Assembly (NCBI GenBank): GCA_023151315.1
Contig: JAKLJE010000010.1
Location: 1 to 64,000, forward strand
Origin: Bacteroidia bacterium
GTDB lineage: Bacteria; Bacteroidota; Bacteroidia; Palsa-965
DNA length: 64,000 nucleotides
Direction of reading: 5' to 3'
Part shown: in pieces, positions 44,383 to 54,648 of the stretch
How the letters are laid out: every line of letters starts with the position of its first letter
Numbering within the stretch: the stretch's first letter is position 1
The notes under the pieces: generated by a model
What the model was told of the DNA's origin: nothing
Databases searched by the model: none
What the model saw: the letters and a program-made list of their open reading frames with translations, nothing else
Program-made: the position numbers and the translations under genes

Positions 44383-45615
44383 TTGTTCACAAGATCAAAA
44401 TCAATTCTGAAAAATATCGGATGGGTTAAATCCGATTCAGGTTGTGATGTACGGATTTTTCAATCAATAAATGATATTCCGGAACGTGAATGGTCGCGGA
44501 TAAATTCAAAAGGTAATTTCTTTACATCTCACAGCTTTCTCTCAACATTTGAGCAAACGGCTCCTGTTGAACTGCAGTGCGTCTATGTGCTGGTGCGCCA
44601 TGATAATGCAGTAGTCGGTGCCTATATATTTCAGATCATTCACCTGACACCGGAAGTGCTTTCTCTCATTTTACAACCGCTGTCAGGAGCCGGAAAAATA
44701 GTCAGCGGACTAACAGAATGGCTTTCGAAATGCAAAGAGCAAAAGGGAATGCGTGTGCTTATTTCCGGTAATAATTTTATAAGCGGAGAGCACGGCGTTA
44801 TAGCGGCAGAAGAGTTTCCGCTCGTGAAAATGTTTCGCCTTTTTCCAAAGGTTGTGCAATTGATTATTGAGAAATTTGCTGATCCAGTGAAGGTGTCGCT
44901 GGTTCTTGCAAAAGATTATTACGCAGATAAAGAAATACGACCGGATTCCGTATTGAAAAGTAAACGTTATTACTGTTTCAAGGTTGAACCGGAAATGATT
45001 GTGCATATTGATCCCGAATGGGAAACATACGCTGATTATGAAAAAGCGATGTCAAAAAAGTATCGCAACCGTTCGCGATCAGTCCAGAAAAAATCGTGTG
45101 TTCTGGAAGTAAAGGATTTAACAGCTGATGAGATTTTCGCTCATCGCTACGACATTTTCTCGCTTTACATGGCCGTGCATTCAAATGCTCGATTCAGACT
45201 GGCGGCACTTACGCCGGAATATTTTGTGCAGATGAAGAGAGACTTTCCGGCAGAATTTGCTTTGTCAATTTATACGTTAGACGGCAAAATTGTTGCCTTC
45301 CGTTCCGGGTTCGTTAACGGAGAGGAATATGAGGCACATTTTATCGGGCTTGATTACACTCTGAACAGAGATAAGTGTCTTTATCAGCGCATTCTTTACG
45401 ATTTTGTGAATGATGCAATTCAAAATCGAAGCAGTCAACTCCTTTTAGGACGCACTGCGGCTGAAATCAAATCAACAGTCGGAGCAGTTCCTCATGACCT
45501 TGAGTGTTATATGAGGCATAGAAATTCCATTTCCAATCACATCATTTCCCCGTTTATCGACTATCTGAAACCCGTACAATGGATTCAAAGAAAACCATTC
45601 GGTACGGAAGAATAG
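44383..45615 (+). CDS. GNAT-fold protein, FemAB-like (TTG start)
   Basis: 410 aa with no ATG near its start; the reading begins at a TTG (44383). The first half has ERIFQSINDIPEREWSRI-like and ALTLVLRHDNAVVGAYIF-type segments, and the second half has SIYTLDGKIVAFRSGFVNGEEYEAHFIG, as in FemAB/BioF2-like acyltransferases (two GNAT units). The donor and acceptor are unknown. It sits 44 bases downstream of pfkA and may close that operon. Confidence 0.7.
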   Translation: MFTRSKSILKNIGWVKSDSGCDVRIFQSINDIPEREWSRINSKGNFFTSHSFLSTFEQTAPVELQCVYVLVRHDNAVVGAYIFQIIHLTPEVLSLILQPLSGAGKIVSGLTEWLSKCKEQKGMRVLISGNNFISGEHGVIAAEEFPLVKMFRLFPKVVQLIIEKFADPVKVSLVLAKDYYADKEIRPDSVLKSKRYYCFKVEPEMIVHIDPEWETYADYEKAMSKKYRNRSRSVQKKSCVLEVKDLTADEIFAHRYDIFSLYMAVHSNARFRLAALTPEYFVQMKRDFPAEFALSIYTLDGKIVAFRSGFVNGEEYEAHFIGLDYTLNRDKCLYQRILYDFVNDAIQNRSSQLLLGRTAAEIKSTVGAVPHDLECYMRHRNSISNHIISPFIDYLKPVQWIQRKPFGTEE

Positions 45616-45669
45616 GAGTTCGTCTAAAAATGTTGGTTTTCAGAGGCAATTAAGGTATATTGGTGTCCT

Positions 45670-45677
45670 TAAGTTTG
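45670..45677 (+). promoter_or_regulatory. Possible -7 box TAAGTTTG for adhesin operon
   Basis: TAAGTTTG matches the TAnnTTTG element 17 bases before the ATG at 45694. No clear -33 element. Confidence 0.35.
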
Positions 45678-45693
45678 TAAAACCGCACACCGC

Positions 45694-48600
45694 ATGACAA
45701 CTTCTATTCGACTGGGTCTTCTCGCTTTAATCGCATTCTGCACAACGCTTAATGCACAGCAAGGCGTTCATGGGCCCAGAACCATCAATACTACAACGGC
45801 AATAGTTAATGAGTATACAGCCCTGACAGCAGATGTTGCTGCCGGTGCCACCTCAATAACCGTTGCAAACAGTGGTTTGAACACTAATGGTCGATTTAGC
45901 ACGACGTTGCAACCCGGAGAACTGATCATGATTTATCAGGTTCAGGGAGTTTTCATTCGAAACCAGTTTGATGTTTCAGGTACTACTGATACAGTTTGGG
46001 GAAAGATTACCGATTATTTTCAGTGCGGTGTCTACGAATTCGCTCAGGTTCGTGCCGTTCCGAATGGAACAACTATCCAATTGGAATGCGGATTAACGAA
46101 TGCATTCAATACAATTAATGGTCAGAAAGCGCAGGTCATTCGTGTGCCTCGATACACTTCGCTGACTGTGAATTCGAATGATACGCTCACTTGTGACGAC
46201 TGGAATGGCACTGTTGGTGGTGTGCTCGCTGTTGAGGTGACCGGCAACGTGACAATTAACGCTAACGGCTACATAAGTGCAAATTGGAAAGGGTTTCGTG
46301 GAGGTTCTCTTGTCGGTGATAATGCTACTACGTTCGGTGCAAATCGTACCTATCATACCCTGAATACTGAAGGTGCAGAAAAAGGAGAAGGTCTTGTAGG
46401 ATACCAATCAGAATATGATCTGTGGGGTGGGAGATATGCCCGAGGTTCCGGTGCCAATGGCGGTGGCGGAGGTAACGGTCACAACGCAGGTGGCGGAGGG
46501 GGAGCCAATGCTCCGAACTCAAACAGCGGAACAGCTATCTGGCGAGGTTTAGGTATACCGGATATGGCCTACCCCGCAGCATGGGGGCTTGAGGCGGCCA
46601 TCATCCCAACTCTTAATACAACTAATTCAGCTGGTGGAGGAAAAGGCGGTTACACGTTTTCCGGTAACAACGCTAATGCATTAACTCAAGGCCCCAATAG
46701 CCTCGGTGTCTGGGGAGGAGATGCACGTTCGTCTGTGGCGTGCGGTCTGGGCGGTCGACCACTCGATTACTCTACAGGGCGTTTGTTCCTTGGCGGCGGC
46801 GGTGGTGCAGGAGACCAGAACGATAACTGGGGTGGTGCCGGAGGTGATGGAGGTGGAATGGTTTATATGATTGTTTATGGAAGTGTGACAGGTACAGGGA
46901 ATATAACTTCTAATGGAATGCGGGGGTATCATGCGCAAGGTTCCCCACCCGCGGGATCATTTTCCGGAAAAGATGGAGCCGGCGGTGGTGGTGCAGGGGG
47001 AACAATCGTTGTAAGATCATCTGGAGGTGTGGCAAATACGATCACAATTTCAGCTAACGGTGGTCAAGGCGGTAATCAGATTATGCTACCGGGTTTCGGT
47101 TATCTGGGAACGATAAACGAAGCTGAAGGTCCTGGTGGCGGTGGAGGCGGAGGATATATATCTATTTCTTCCGGTGCGCCTACGCGAAATTCTAACGGAG
47201 GTAATAATGGTACCACAAACTCAGGAGCTTTAACTGAGTTCCCTCCCAATGGTGCAACACGCGGATGTCCCGGTACCAACAACGCAACAATAACTACATG
47301 GGATATTACTACCTCAAACGTTACTATTTGCGCTGGTAACACAGCAACATTAACTGCCGCGTTTACAGGAGCACCACCTGTGGGCGCAACTTTGAGCTGG
47401 TACACTACAGCTTTCGGTGGTGCGGCAATTGGTACAGGAACTTCATACACTACAGGCGTGCTTGCAGTTGGTACTTACACTTACTATGTGGGAAGTTGTC
47501 CGGGATGGTGGCGTGAAGCCGTAACAGTAACTGTTGGTCCGCCACCAACTACTACAGCCACGGCAACCAGTACCTCAATTTGTAATGGACAAAGCACTAC
47601 ACTGAACGCCAGCGGTGCGACAACTTATACCTGGATGCCAGGTTCACTTACCGGCACATCCGTATCAGTGTCACCAACAACAACTACTACATACACTGTG
47701 ACGGGCGCAACAGGTTCATGCACCAGCAACGCGCAAATCACAATTACCGTAAATAACCTTCCCACAGTTACAGCGTCTGCTTCAACATCAACAATCTGTG
47801 CCGGACAAAGCACGAATCTGACTGGAGGAGGAGCAAATACTTATTTGTGGAATCCCGGAGCAACTGCAGGATCACCGATCAGCGTTACTCCAGCTTCAAC
47901 AACAACCTATACAGTAACAGGCACGAATACTACAACAGGTTGCACCAATACTGCACAGGTAACCGTAACTGTGAATAATCTTCCAACGGTTACGGCATCA
48001 GCGGCAAGCACAGCGCTATGTGCAGGACAAAGCACCAACCTGACTGGAGGTGGCGCGAATACTTATTTGTGGAACCCGGGAGCATTGTCGGGTTCTCCGG
48101 TAAGCGTTACGCCTGCTTCAACAACCACTTACACCGTTACAGGAACGAACACCACAACGGGTTGTACGAATACGGCTCAAGTTACAGTCAACGTAAATAA
48201 CCTTCCTACCGTAACTGCCAGTGCTTCCAACGCTACTATTTGTAGTGGACAGAGTACAAATCTCACAGGAGCAGGAGCGAATACGTATGTATGGAACCCG
48301 GGCGGTTTAACTGGTACTTCAGTTTCAGTTTCTCCTTCTGCAACTACGACATACACAGTAACGGGAACTAACACTGCAACGGGTTGCACCAACACAGCAC
48401 AGGTAACTGTTACAGTGAATAATTTGCCTACGGTTACAGCGTCTGCTTCCTCTGCAACAATTTGCGCTGGTCAAAGCACGAATCTCACAGGTAGCGGAGC
48501 TAACACATATGTTTGGAATCCGGGTGCATTATCTGGAACAACTGTGAGTGTTACTCCGGCATCAACAACCACTTATACAGTTACGGGAACAAATACCGGA

Positions 48601-51600
48601 ACAGGTTGTACAAATACTGCACAGGTTACTGTAACAGTGAACAACCTGCCTACTGTTACCGCAACTGCAGCGAGTCCTTCGATTTGTGTCGGTCAGAGTA
48701 CTAACCTTACCGGTGGTGGCGCTAATACTTACACATGGAATCCGGGATCACTGAGCGGTTCACCTGTCAGCGTTTCACCAGTTGCTACGACAACGTATAC
48801 GGTTACTGGAACAAACACAACAACAGGTTGCACGAATACTTCTCAGGTAACCGTTACAGTAAATAACCTTCCTACAGTAACTGCTTCGGCATCCAGCGCA
48901 ACAATTTGTGCAGGACAAAGCACTAACCTTACAGGCAGCGGTGCCAATACTTATACCTGGAATCCCGGTTCATTGAGCGGATCGCCTGTTTCAGTGAGTC
49001 CTTCCGGTAACACAACATACACTGTAGTAGGTACGAATACTGCAACAGGATGTACGAATACTGCGCAAGTTGCAATTACTGTCAATCCTTCTCCAACTGT
49101 AACTGCAACTTCGTCGGCGCCTGCTATCTGTATCGGTCAGTCTGCAACGTTAACAGGATCAGGAGCGACTTCGTACTTGTGGAATCCTGGAGCGATTTCA
49201 GGTAGTCCGATAACGGTTACACCGGTTACTACCACTACTTACACTGTTACAGGAACAGGTGCTAACGGATGTACTTCTACCAGCCAGGTTACACTCAACG
49301 TGAATCCGGTTCCGGTGGTTACTGCATCTCCGGCAGGCGGATCGATCTGCGCCGGAAGTAACATTTCTGTAACAATGTCGGGCGCAAATAGCTATTCATG
49401 GAATCCGGGTGCACTGACCGGAACTACTCAGGTATTATCGCCATCTTCTACAACTACCTACACTGTTATCGGCTCAAATGCCAGCGGTTGTAACGATACA
49501 TTGCAATTTACGGTAACAGTTAATACTGTTCCTGTAGTTACAGCTTCAGCATCTTCATCTGCAATCTGCGTTGGTGGATCTGTAACATTCACTGCTTCCG
49601 GTTCGAATACTTACTTATGGCAACCCGGAAATATTGCAGGCAGCTCAGTTTCAGTATCGCCTGTCTCAACTACAACATATACCGTAACCGGCACTGATGC
49701 TTCGGGATGCAGCGATACTGATCAGATCACGGTTACTGTTGATCCTCTTCCGGTAGTTACATTGTCGGCTACTCCGAATGTGGTTTGTGAAGGACAAACA
49801 ATAAATCTCACTGCAGGTGGTGGCAGTTCTTACGTTTGGAACGGAGGCAATCTGATCGCTGCTTCCGGCGCAACGCAAACTGATGTGCCGCTCAATTCAA
49901 CAACATATACCGTCGTGGTTACAACAGCTGCGGGTTGTGTGGATTCTTCAACTGTTCCTGTTACTGTAAATCCTAATCCTGTTGCATTGGCGGGTGCAGA
50001 TCAAAGTCTCTGCGCAGGCGGTTCAGTTACTCTCACCGGTTCAGGAGGAGGAACATATGTTTGGAACGGTGGTAACCTCGTGAACGCTTCCGGTTCTTCT
50101 CAAACAGACTCTCCTTCTGCAACCGCAGATTACATTTTGCAGGTAACAGACGGAAACGGGTGTACCGATAATGATACACTGACAGTAACGGTCAATGCAC
50201 TGCCGGTTGTTTCAGCAGGCAGTGATGTGCAGATTTGTCTCAACAGCTCAACTCAACTGAACGCCAGCGGTGCTGCTTCATACGTATGGACACCATCTAC
50301 TGCGTTGAGCGATGACTCGATTGCAAATCCGATTGCAAATCCATTGGTAAATACAACTTATGTTGTTACTGGAACCGATTCAAACGGTTGCGTTGATACG
50401 GATACAATCACAGTAACTATCGGCTCCAACCTTACGGTTTTCGCAAGCAATGATATTACGATCTGTCCCGGTGATACAGCTCAACTTACTGTAGCAGGTG
50501 GTACAATCTGGAATTGGGGACCTTCGGCAACTCTTGATGCACCAAATGCACAAACAACAAATGCTTTCCCGACTTCAACCACTACTTACACTGTAAACGT
50601 GTCGGATGCGAACGGTTGTCAGGGAGTAGATTCGGTAACTGTGTTCATTAACACAACAGTTGGTCTTACTGCAACGGGTTCTGCTTCAATTTGCATCGGA
50701 CAAACGGCAACATTATCGGCAACTCCTTCCGGCGGTACAGGACCTTACACTTACGTTTGGGATAATTCACTTATCGGATCAGGTCCGCATGTAGTATCTC
50801 CTGCAGTGACTACGGTTTACAACGTATATGTTACAGACTCAATCGGATGCAACTCTTCAGTTCAAACGCTTACAGTAACTGTCAATCCTCCGTTAACATT
50901 GAGCTCAATAACACCGGCTTCTGTATGCGCAGGCAACAGCACTACACTCACCGCATCAGGTTCAGGTGGTGATAATAACCTGGTCTATACTTGGCTGCCG
51001 GGTAACCTTTCCGGAGCTTCTCAGACAGTGAATCCGACAGTAACTACTACTTACACTGTAATACTTACTGATGGATGTTCAACACCGGCTGATTCCGTAA
51101 CAGTGACAGTTACAGTTAATCCATTGCCTGCTGTTGCGTTATCAAGTGATGTTGCTACCGGATGTGGTCAGCTTTGCGTGAACTTCACTGCAACTTCGGC
51201 TTCCAATTGCGTTAGCTCGGCTTGGCAATTCGGTGACGGTAATACTGGCACTGGATCATCTGCTGTGAATTGTTATACACTTTCAGGATCTTATGATGTA
51301 ACATACACATGTACCGATGCTAATGGTTGTGTTGGATCAACAACAACCGCATCGATGATTAACGTCACACAAACGCCAACGGCATCTTTTGCAATTGTTC
51401 CGTCAGGTACAATTCAGGTTGAACAATCCGGAACTCAGGTATGTATGACTGATCTGTCATCAGGTGCAGTTTGGTGGAATTGGATACTTACAGAACCATC
51501 CGGAACGCAGACGTCAACACTGCCTGCTCCGTGCTTTACAATCTCGGATACAGGAAGCTATACAGTTACATTGATTGTTCGTAACAACGATGGCTGTACA

Positions 51601-51912
51601 GATACTACTGTTCTGACTTTCAATGCTGAGAATCCATGCACTGATCTGTTCGTGCCATCTGCATTCTCTCCTAACGGAGATAATCAGAACGATATACTGT
51701 TCGTCTACGGATCATGCATCAATTTCATGCAGTTTGAAATTTATAACAGATGGGGCGAACGCGTATTCATCAGCACAAATCCGGACAATGGATGGGATGG
51801 AACATGGCGCGGACAACCTTGCGAATCTGCTGTCTTCACTTATGTCCTGACCGGACAAATGGATGATGGAACCGCAATTGAGATGCAGGGTAACATATCA
51901 CTTATCAAGTAA
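45694..51912 (+). CDS. Giant T9SS-exported adhesin with Ig-like repeats, 2072 aa
   Basis: Signal peptide 1-21 (ends LNAQQ). Residues ~20-520 form a Gly-rich head of the PE-PGRS-like type (runs of GGGGG near 250-275 and 365-390). Residues ~620-1170 hold tandem Ig-like units: a C-x-G-Q-S-T-N-L-T-G motif recurs with an exact 222-bp (74-residue) spacing from 47803 to 49135, then diverges. Further Ig-like units lead to a PKD-like unit and a type B T9SS sorting domain at the C-terminus (SAFSPNGDNQNDILFV, NRWGERVF). It is expected on the cell surface, probably in adhesion or gliding. It precedes the PorP/SprF gene, a standard partner. Confidence 0.9.
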   Translation: MTTSIRLGLLALIAFCTTLNAQQGVHGPRTINTTTAIVNEYTALTADVAAGATSITVANSGLNTNGRFSTTLQPGELIMIYQVQGVFIRNQFDVSGTTDTVWGKITDYFQCGVYEFAQVRAVPNGTTIQLECGLTNAFNTINGQKAQVIRVPRYTSLTVNSNDTLTCDDWNGTVGGVLAVEVTGNVTINANGYISANWKGFRGGSLVGDNATTFGANRTYHTLNTEGAEKGEGLVGYQSEYDLWGGRYARGSGANGGGGGNGHNAGGGGGANAPNSNSGTAIWRGLGIPDMAYPAAWGLEAAIIPTLNTTNSAGGGKGGYTFSGNNANALTQGPNSLGVWGGDARSSVACGLGGRPLDYSTGRLFLGGGGGAGDQNDNWGGAGGDGGGMVYMIVYGSVTGTGNITSNGMRGYHAQGSPPAGSFSGKDGAGGGGAGGTIVVRSSGGVANTITISANGGQGGNQIMLPGFGYLGTINEAEGPGGGGGGGYISISSGAPTRNSNGGNNGTTNSGALTEFPPNGATRGCPGTNNATITTWDITTSNVTICAGNTATLTAAFTGAPPVGATLSWYTTAFGGAAIGTGTSYTTGVLAVGTYTYYVGSCPGWWREAVTVTVGPPPTTTATATSTSICNGQSTTLNASGATTYTWMPGSLTGTSVSVSPTTTTTYTVTGATGSCTSNAQITITVNNLPTVTASASTSTICAGQSTNLTGGGANTYLWNPGATAGSPISVTPASTTTYTVTGTNTTTGCTNTAQVTVTVNNLPTVTASAASTALCAGQSTNLTGGGANTYLWNPGALSGSPVSVTPASTTTYTVTGTNTTTGCTNTAQVTVNVNNLPTVTASASNATICSGQSTNLTGAGANTYVWNPGGLTGTSVSVSPSATTTYTVTGTNTATGCTNTAQVTVTVNNLPTVTASASSATICAGQSTNLTGSGANTYVWNPGALSGTTVSVTPASTTTYTVTGTNTGTGCTNTAQVTVTVNNLPTVTATAASPSICVGQSTNLTGGGANTYTWNPGSLSGSPVSVSPVATTTYTVTGTNTTTGCTNTSQVTVTVNNLPTVTASASSATICAGQSTNLTGSGANTYTWNPGSLSGSPVSVSPSGNTTYTVVGTNTATGCTNTAQVAITVNPSPTVTATSSAPAICIGQSATLTGSGATSYLWNPGAISGSPITVTPVTTTTYTVTGTGANGCTSTSQVTLNVNPVPVVTASPAGGSICAGSNISVTMSGANSYSWNPGALTGTTQVLSPSSTTTYTVIGSNASGCNDTLQFTVTVNTVPVVTASASSSAICVGGSVTFTASGSNTYLWQPGNIAGSSVSVSPVSTTTYTVTGTDASGCSDTDQITVTVDPLPVVTLSATPNVVCEGQTINLTAGGGSSYVWNGGNLIAASGATQTDVPLNSTTYTVVVTTAAGCVDSSTVPVTVNPNPVALAGADQSLCAGGSVTLTGSGGGTYVWNGGNLVNASGSSQTDSPSATADYILQVTDGNGCTDNDTLTVTVNALPVVSAGSDVQICLNSSTQLNASGAASYVWTPSTALSDDSIANPIANPLVNTTYVVTGTDSNGCVDTDTITVTIGSNLTVFASNDITICPGDTAQLTVAGGTIWNWGPSATLDAPNAQTTNAFPTSTTTYTVNVSDANGCQGVDSVTVFINTTVGLTATGSASICIGQTATLSATPSGGTGPYTYVWDNSLIGSGPHVVSPAVTTVYNVYVTDSIGCNSSVQTLTVTVNPPLTLSSITPASVCAGNSTTLTASGSGGDNNLVYTWLPGNLSGASQTVNPTVTTTYTVILTDGCSTPADSVTVTVTVNPLPAVALSSDVATGCGQLCVNFTATSASNCVSSAWQFGDGNTGTGSSAVNCYTLSGSYDVTYTCTDANGCVGSTTTASMINVTQTPTASFAIVPSGTIQVEQSGTQVCMTDLSSGAVWWNWILTEPSGTQTSTLPAPCFTISDTGSYTVTLIVRNNDGCTDTTVLTFNAENPCTDLFVPSAFSPNGDNQNDILFVYGSCINFMQFEIYNRWGERVFISTNPDNGWDGTWRGQPCESAVFTYVLTGQMDDGTAIEMQGNISLIK
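47587..49160 (+). repeat. 222-bp tandem units in the adhesin gene
   Basis: The GGACAAAG/GGTCAAAG landmark of the Ig-like unit falls at 47803, 48025, 48247, 48469, 48691, 48913 and 49135, i.e. exactly 222 bases apart (the first at 47587 is 216 away). DNA identity is high between adjacent copies, showing recent duplication or homogenisation. Confidence 0.85.
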
Positions 51913-51928
51913 TCAGGGAGGAAAGAAA

Positions 51929-52969
51929 ATGAAAAAGATAACACTGTTTTTAGGTCTTTCTCTTTGTGCAACCGGAATCACGTATGCGCAGGATATTCAC
52001 TTCTCTCAGATTACTGAATCTCTCACACTTTTAAATCCGTCTCAAGCCGGCTTAGGACATGATGTTCGCGCAGTGGTGAATTTCAAAGACCAATGGAGAA
52101 GTGTTGTCAGTGCACCGCATCAGACTATTAATGCCTCAGCAGATTTTGCGTTGATGCAAAAGTTAAGCGGTTCACACCTGGGCATAGGCGTGAGTGTTTT
52201 CAATGATAAATCAGGTGACGCAAAGATGGCAACCACATTGGGACAACTGCAGGTGGCCGGCGCAATAGGACTCAACAGTTCTAATGTTCTTTCTGCCGGT
52301 GTTACTGCGGGTTATGGTCAACGTAATCTCAACTACGGAATGCTTACTTGGGGAAATCAATACGACGGTACCCAGTATAACAGCGGCTTGTCGTCCGGCG
52401 AACCGGTGAACTACGCTGCATTCAATTATCTTGATATCGGAGCTGGATTGTCCTGGATGTTTCGTGTAGGTAACTCCACAATGACATCAAAGGATGCTAA
52501 GATTATCAATATCGGTTTTGCTGTCCATCACTTGAACAAACCTGTTTACAGTTTTTATAATGATAATGCTGCCAAGCTGCCAATGAAATATGTTGCACAT
52601 GGTAATGCATACTTCGGCTTGAAGAATACGAATATGGTTCTCGAACCATCGTATTACTTCGCATTGCAGGGAGGACATATGGAAATTACTCCCGGTATGC
52701 TTTGCAAAATTGTGCTCGGACAGTCTTCAATGTACACCGATCGTAAGAAAGCATCTGCAATTTCATTGGGAGGATATTTTCGATTCAAAGACGCAATTGT
52801 TCCGATGGTTCGCTATGAGTACATGAATTTTTCGGTGGCAACAAGCTATGATATCAATATCTCCGGTCTTACTGCTGCAACACGTGCGCGAGGCGGATTT
52901 GAAGTGTCAATACGATTTATGACTCCGGGACCTTTCAGCGGGAAGTCGTCGGGCAAGAGTCTGATTTGA
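51929..52969 (+). CDS. PorP/SprF family T9SS membrane protein
   Basis: Outer-membrane protein that works with type B sorted cargo in secretion or surface attachment. The start at 51929 (MKKITLFLG) gives a signal peptide ending ITYAQ; a 66-nt longer frame would overlap the adhesin. The family opening DIHFSQITESLTLLNPSQAG and VVNFKDQW are present. 346 aa. It follows the adhesin after 16 bases, so both are in one operon with the next type B protein. Confidence 0.92.
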   Translation: MKKITLFLGLSLCATGITYAQDIHFSQITESLTLLNPSQAGLGHDVRAVVNFKDQWRSVVSAPHQTINASADFALMQKLSGSHLGIGVSVFNDKSGDAKMATTLGQLQVAGAIGLNSSNVLSAGVTAGYGQRNLNYGMLTWGNQYDGTQYNSGLSSGEPVNYAAFNYLDIGAGLSWMFRVGNSTMTSKDAKIINIGFAVHHLNKPVYSFYNDNAAKLPMKYVAHGNAYFGLKNTNMVLEPSYYFALQGGHMEITPGMLCKIVLGQSSMYTDRKKASAISLGGYFRFKDAIVPMVRYEYMNFSVATSYDINISGLTAATRARGGFEVSIRFMTPGPFSGKSSGKSLI

Positions 52970-52988
52970 TTTTTATTTTATTATCCTT

Positions 52989-54638
52989 ATGAGAAAACTG
53001 TTTCTGTTTTTACTTCTTCCTTTAACCGGATTTGCTCAGCAAAACGGAAACGGAGCTTCTAACGGTGCGTGTAGCAATTGTGCAACGGTTCAGGATGGCA
53101 GCACAACTTTAGGCCTTACTTACAAGCGTGACACATGCGGACTTAATTACGTTACAGTTTCTCAGAAAGTCGGTCAGCGATTTACTCCTGCCGGAGTGCC
53201 GCAGCCATGTACCTTGAACGTCTCAGGTATTCCGTCCTGTGCTATTATTGAAAAAGCATTCTTATGGGCTGATGCTTCCGGTAACGGTACAGCGTTCTCT
53301 GCTACAATCACCAATCCGAATTCAGTCACTGGCGTTTATCCAATGGCAATTATCGGACAGGATGTAGACAAGTGTTGGAGTTTCAGCGGAACAGATTCTT
53401 TTCGCGGAGATGTTACGGCTGCAATCAGCGGTAACGGTAATTATGTGTTCTCGGGTTTTCCTACTGGAACAACCGGTACTGATGTTGATGGTTTTGCAAT
53501 GATGATTATTTACCGTGATCCCGCTGCAACGTTTGAAGGACATATTGAAATTTGGGATGGTGCTGTTGTAATTACAGGCGGTACCACAACTCAAACTATC
53601 ACACCGATGAACGTTTGTGGCAACTCGGTGAATCAGCGGGCATTTATGCTTGTTGCAGATTTACAAGGACTCGGAGCAAACCTCTCGATGAACAATAGTG
53701 CTCCGTTCACCATCGCGGAAGATTGGTGGAATTATATTGATCAGCCAGCTTCAACTGTAACAACTGCACAAACGAATTCTCCTTTTAACGTCAATTCATC
53801 AGGCGATTGCTACAATTTCATGATGATGGGATTGTATTATCAGACGACCACTTGCGTAACGTGTACACAGCAGCAGACTGGAAGTATCACTGTGAACACT
53901 ACTGCAACCGGATCCTGTGTACCGAATAGCGGAACGGCAACGGCTACTGCAACCGGCGGAGTCGGACCTTATACATACCTCTGGCAACCCGGCGGCGGTA
54001 CAACGCAAACCATAAACGGATTGAATCCCGGATCATACACTGTTACAGTAACCGATGCAACAGGTTGTGCAATTGCTTCCGATACTGTGATTGTTCCTGC
54101 GGGAACTCCTCCAGTAGCACAATTCAGTCTTACGCCTTCTCCGGTTGCAAGTTTCCCGGGGCAATTGTGTATGAATGATCAGACGGTCGGCGGAGCAACT
54201 TGGACTTGGATAGTGGATGGTACACCTGCAGCAACAACTTCTTCCTACTGTTATACAATTCCGGATACTTCAGATATCTGCGTTACATTAATTGTTGCAG
54301 ATACTAACGGCTGTGCAGATTCAGCTACTGCGTGTGTTGAAGTTATGGGAGAGGCGATGATCAGTATTCCGAATGTATTTACTCCGAATAATGACGGCAG
54401 CAATGATTTATTCGTTGTGACGTGGACCGGACTGACCGGATTGAAATGTGAAATTTACGATCGTTGGGGTGTGCTGATTTACAAGTGGGACGGACTTACC
54501 GGAAGTTGGGATGGAAAAACAGACACCGGCAAACTGGCAACAGACGGTGTTTATTACTACATCGTTGATGCAGTAACAACCAACGGAGAAGTGAAAGAAT
54601 TCACCGGATTCGTACATCTCGTCAGAGGCGGAAACTAG
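52989..54638 (+). CDS. T9SS type B sorted surface protein, 549 aa
   Basis: Signal peptide 1-16 (ends FAQQ). The mature part is beta-rich, with a conserved Ala/Thr-rich DUF11-like or lectin-like head, then a PKD-like unit (PVASFPGQLCMNDQT) and the type B C-terminal domain (NVFTPNNDGSNDLFVV, KCEIYDRWGVLIY, FTGFVHLVRGGN). It follows PorP/SprF after 19 bases. Cell-surface location expected; ligand unknown. Confidence 0.88.
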   Translation: MRKLFLFLLLPLTGFAQQNGNGASNGACSNCATVQDGSTTLGLTYKRDTCGLNYVTVSQKVGQRFTPAGVPQPCTLNVSGIPSCAIIEKAFLWADASGNGTAFSATITNPNSVTGVYPMAIIGQDVDKCWSFSGTDSFRGDVTAAISGNGNYVFSGFPTGTTGTDVDGFAMMIIYRDPAATFEGHIEIWDGAVVITGGTTTQTITPMNVCGNSVNQRAFMLVADLQGLGANLSMNNSAPFTIAEDWWNYIDQPASTVTTAQTNSPFNVNSSGDCYNFMMMGLYYQTTTCVTCTQQQTGSITVNTTATGSCVPNSGTATATATGGVGPYTYLWQPGGGTTQTINGLNPGSYTVTVTDATGCAIASDTVIVPAGTPPVAQFSLTPSPVASFPGQLCMNDQTVGGATWTWIVDGTPAATTSSYCYTIPDTSDICVTLIVADTNGCADSATACVEVMGEAMISIPNVFTPNNDGSNDLFVVTWTGLTGLKCEIYDRWGVLIYKWDGLTGSWDGKTDTGKLATDGVYYYIVDAVTTNGEVKEFTGFVHLVRGGN

Positions 54639-54648
54639 CGTCTGCGAT

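Noticed and set aside
47100-47450. Antisense frame within the adhesin gene
   Set aside because: Composition (Pro/Val/Ala-rich) mirrors the Gly/Thr-rich coding strand; no start context.
47587-49160. Possible CRISPR array, because of regular spacing
   Set aside because: The units are 222 bp long, coding in frame with Ig-like domains, and have no spacer/repeat structure of 25-40 bases.
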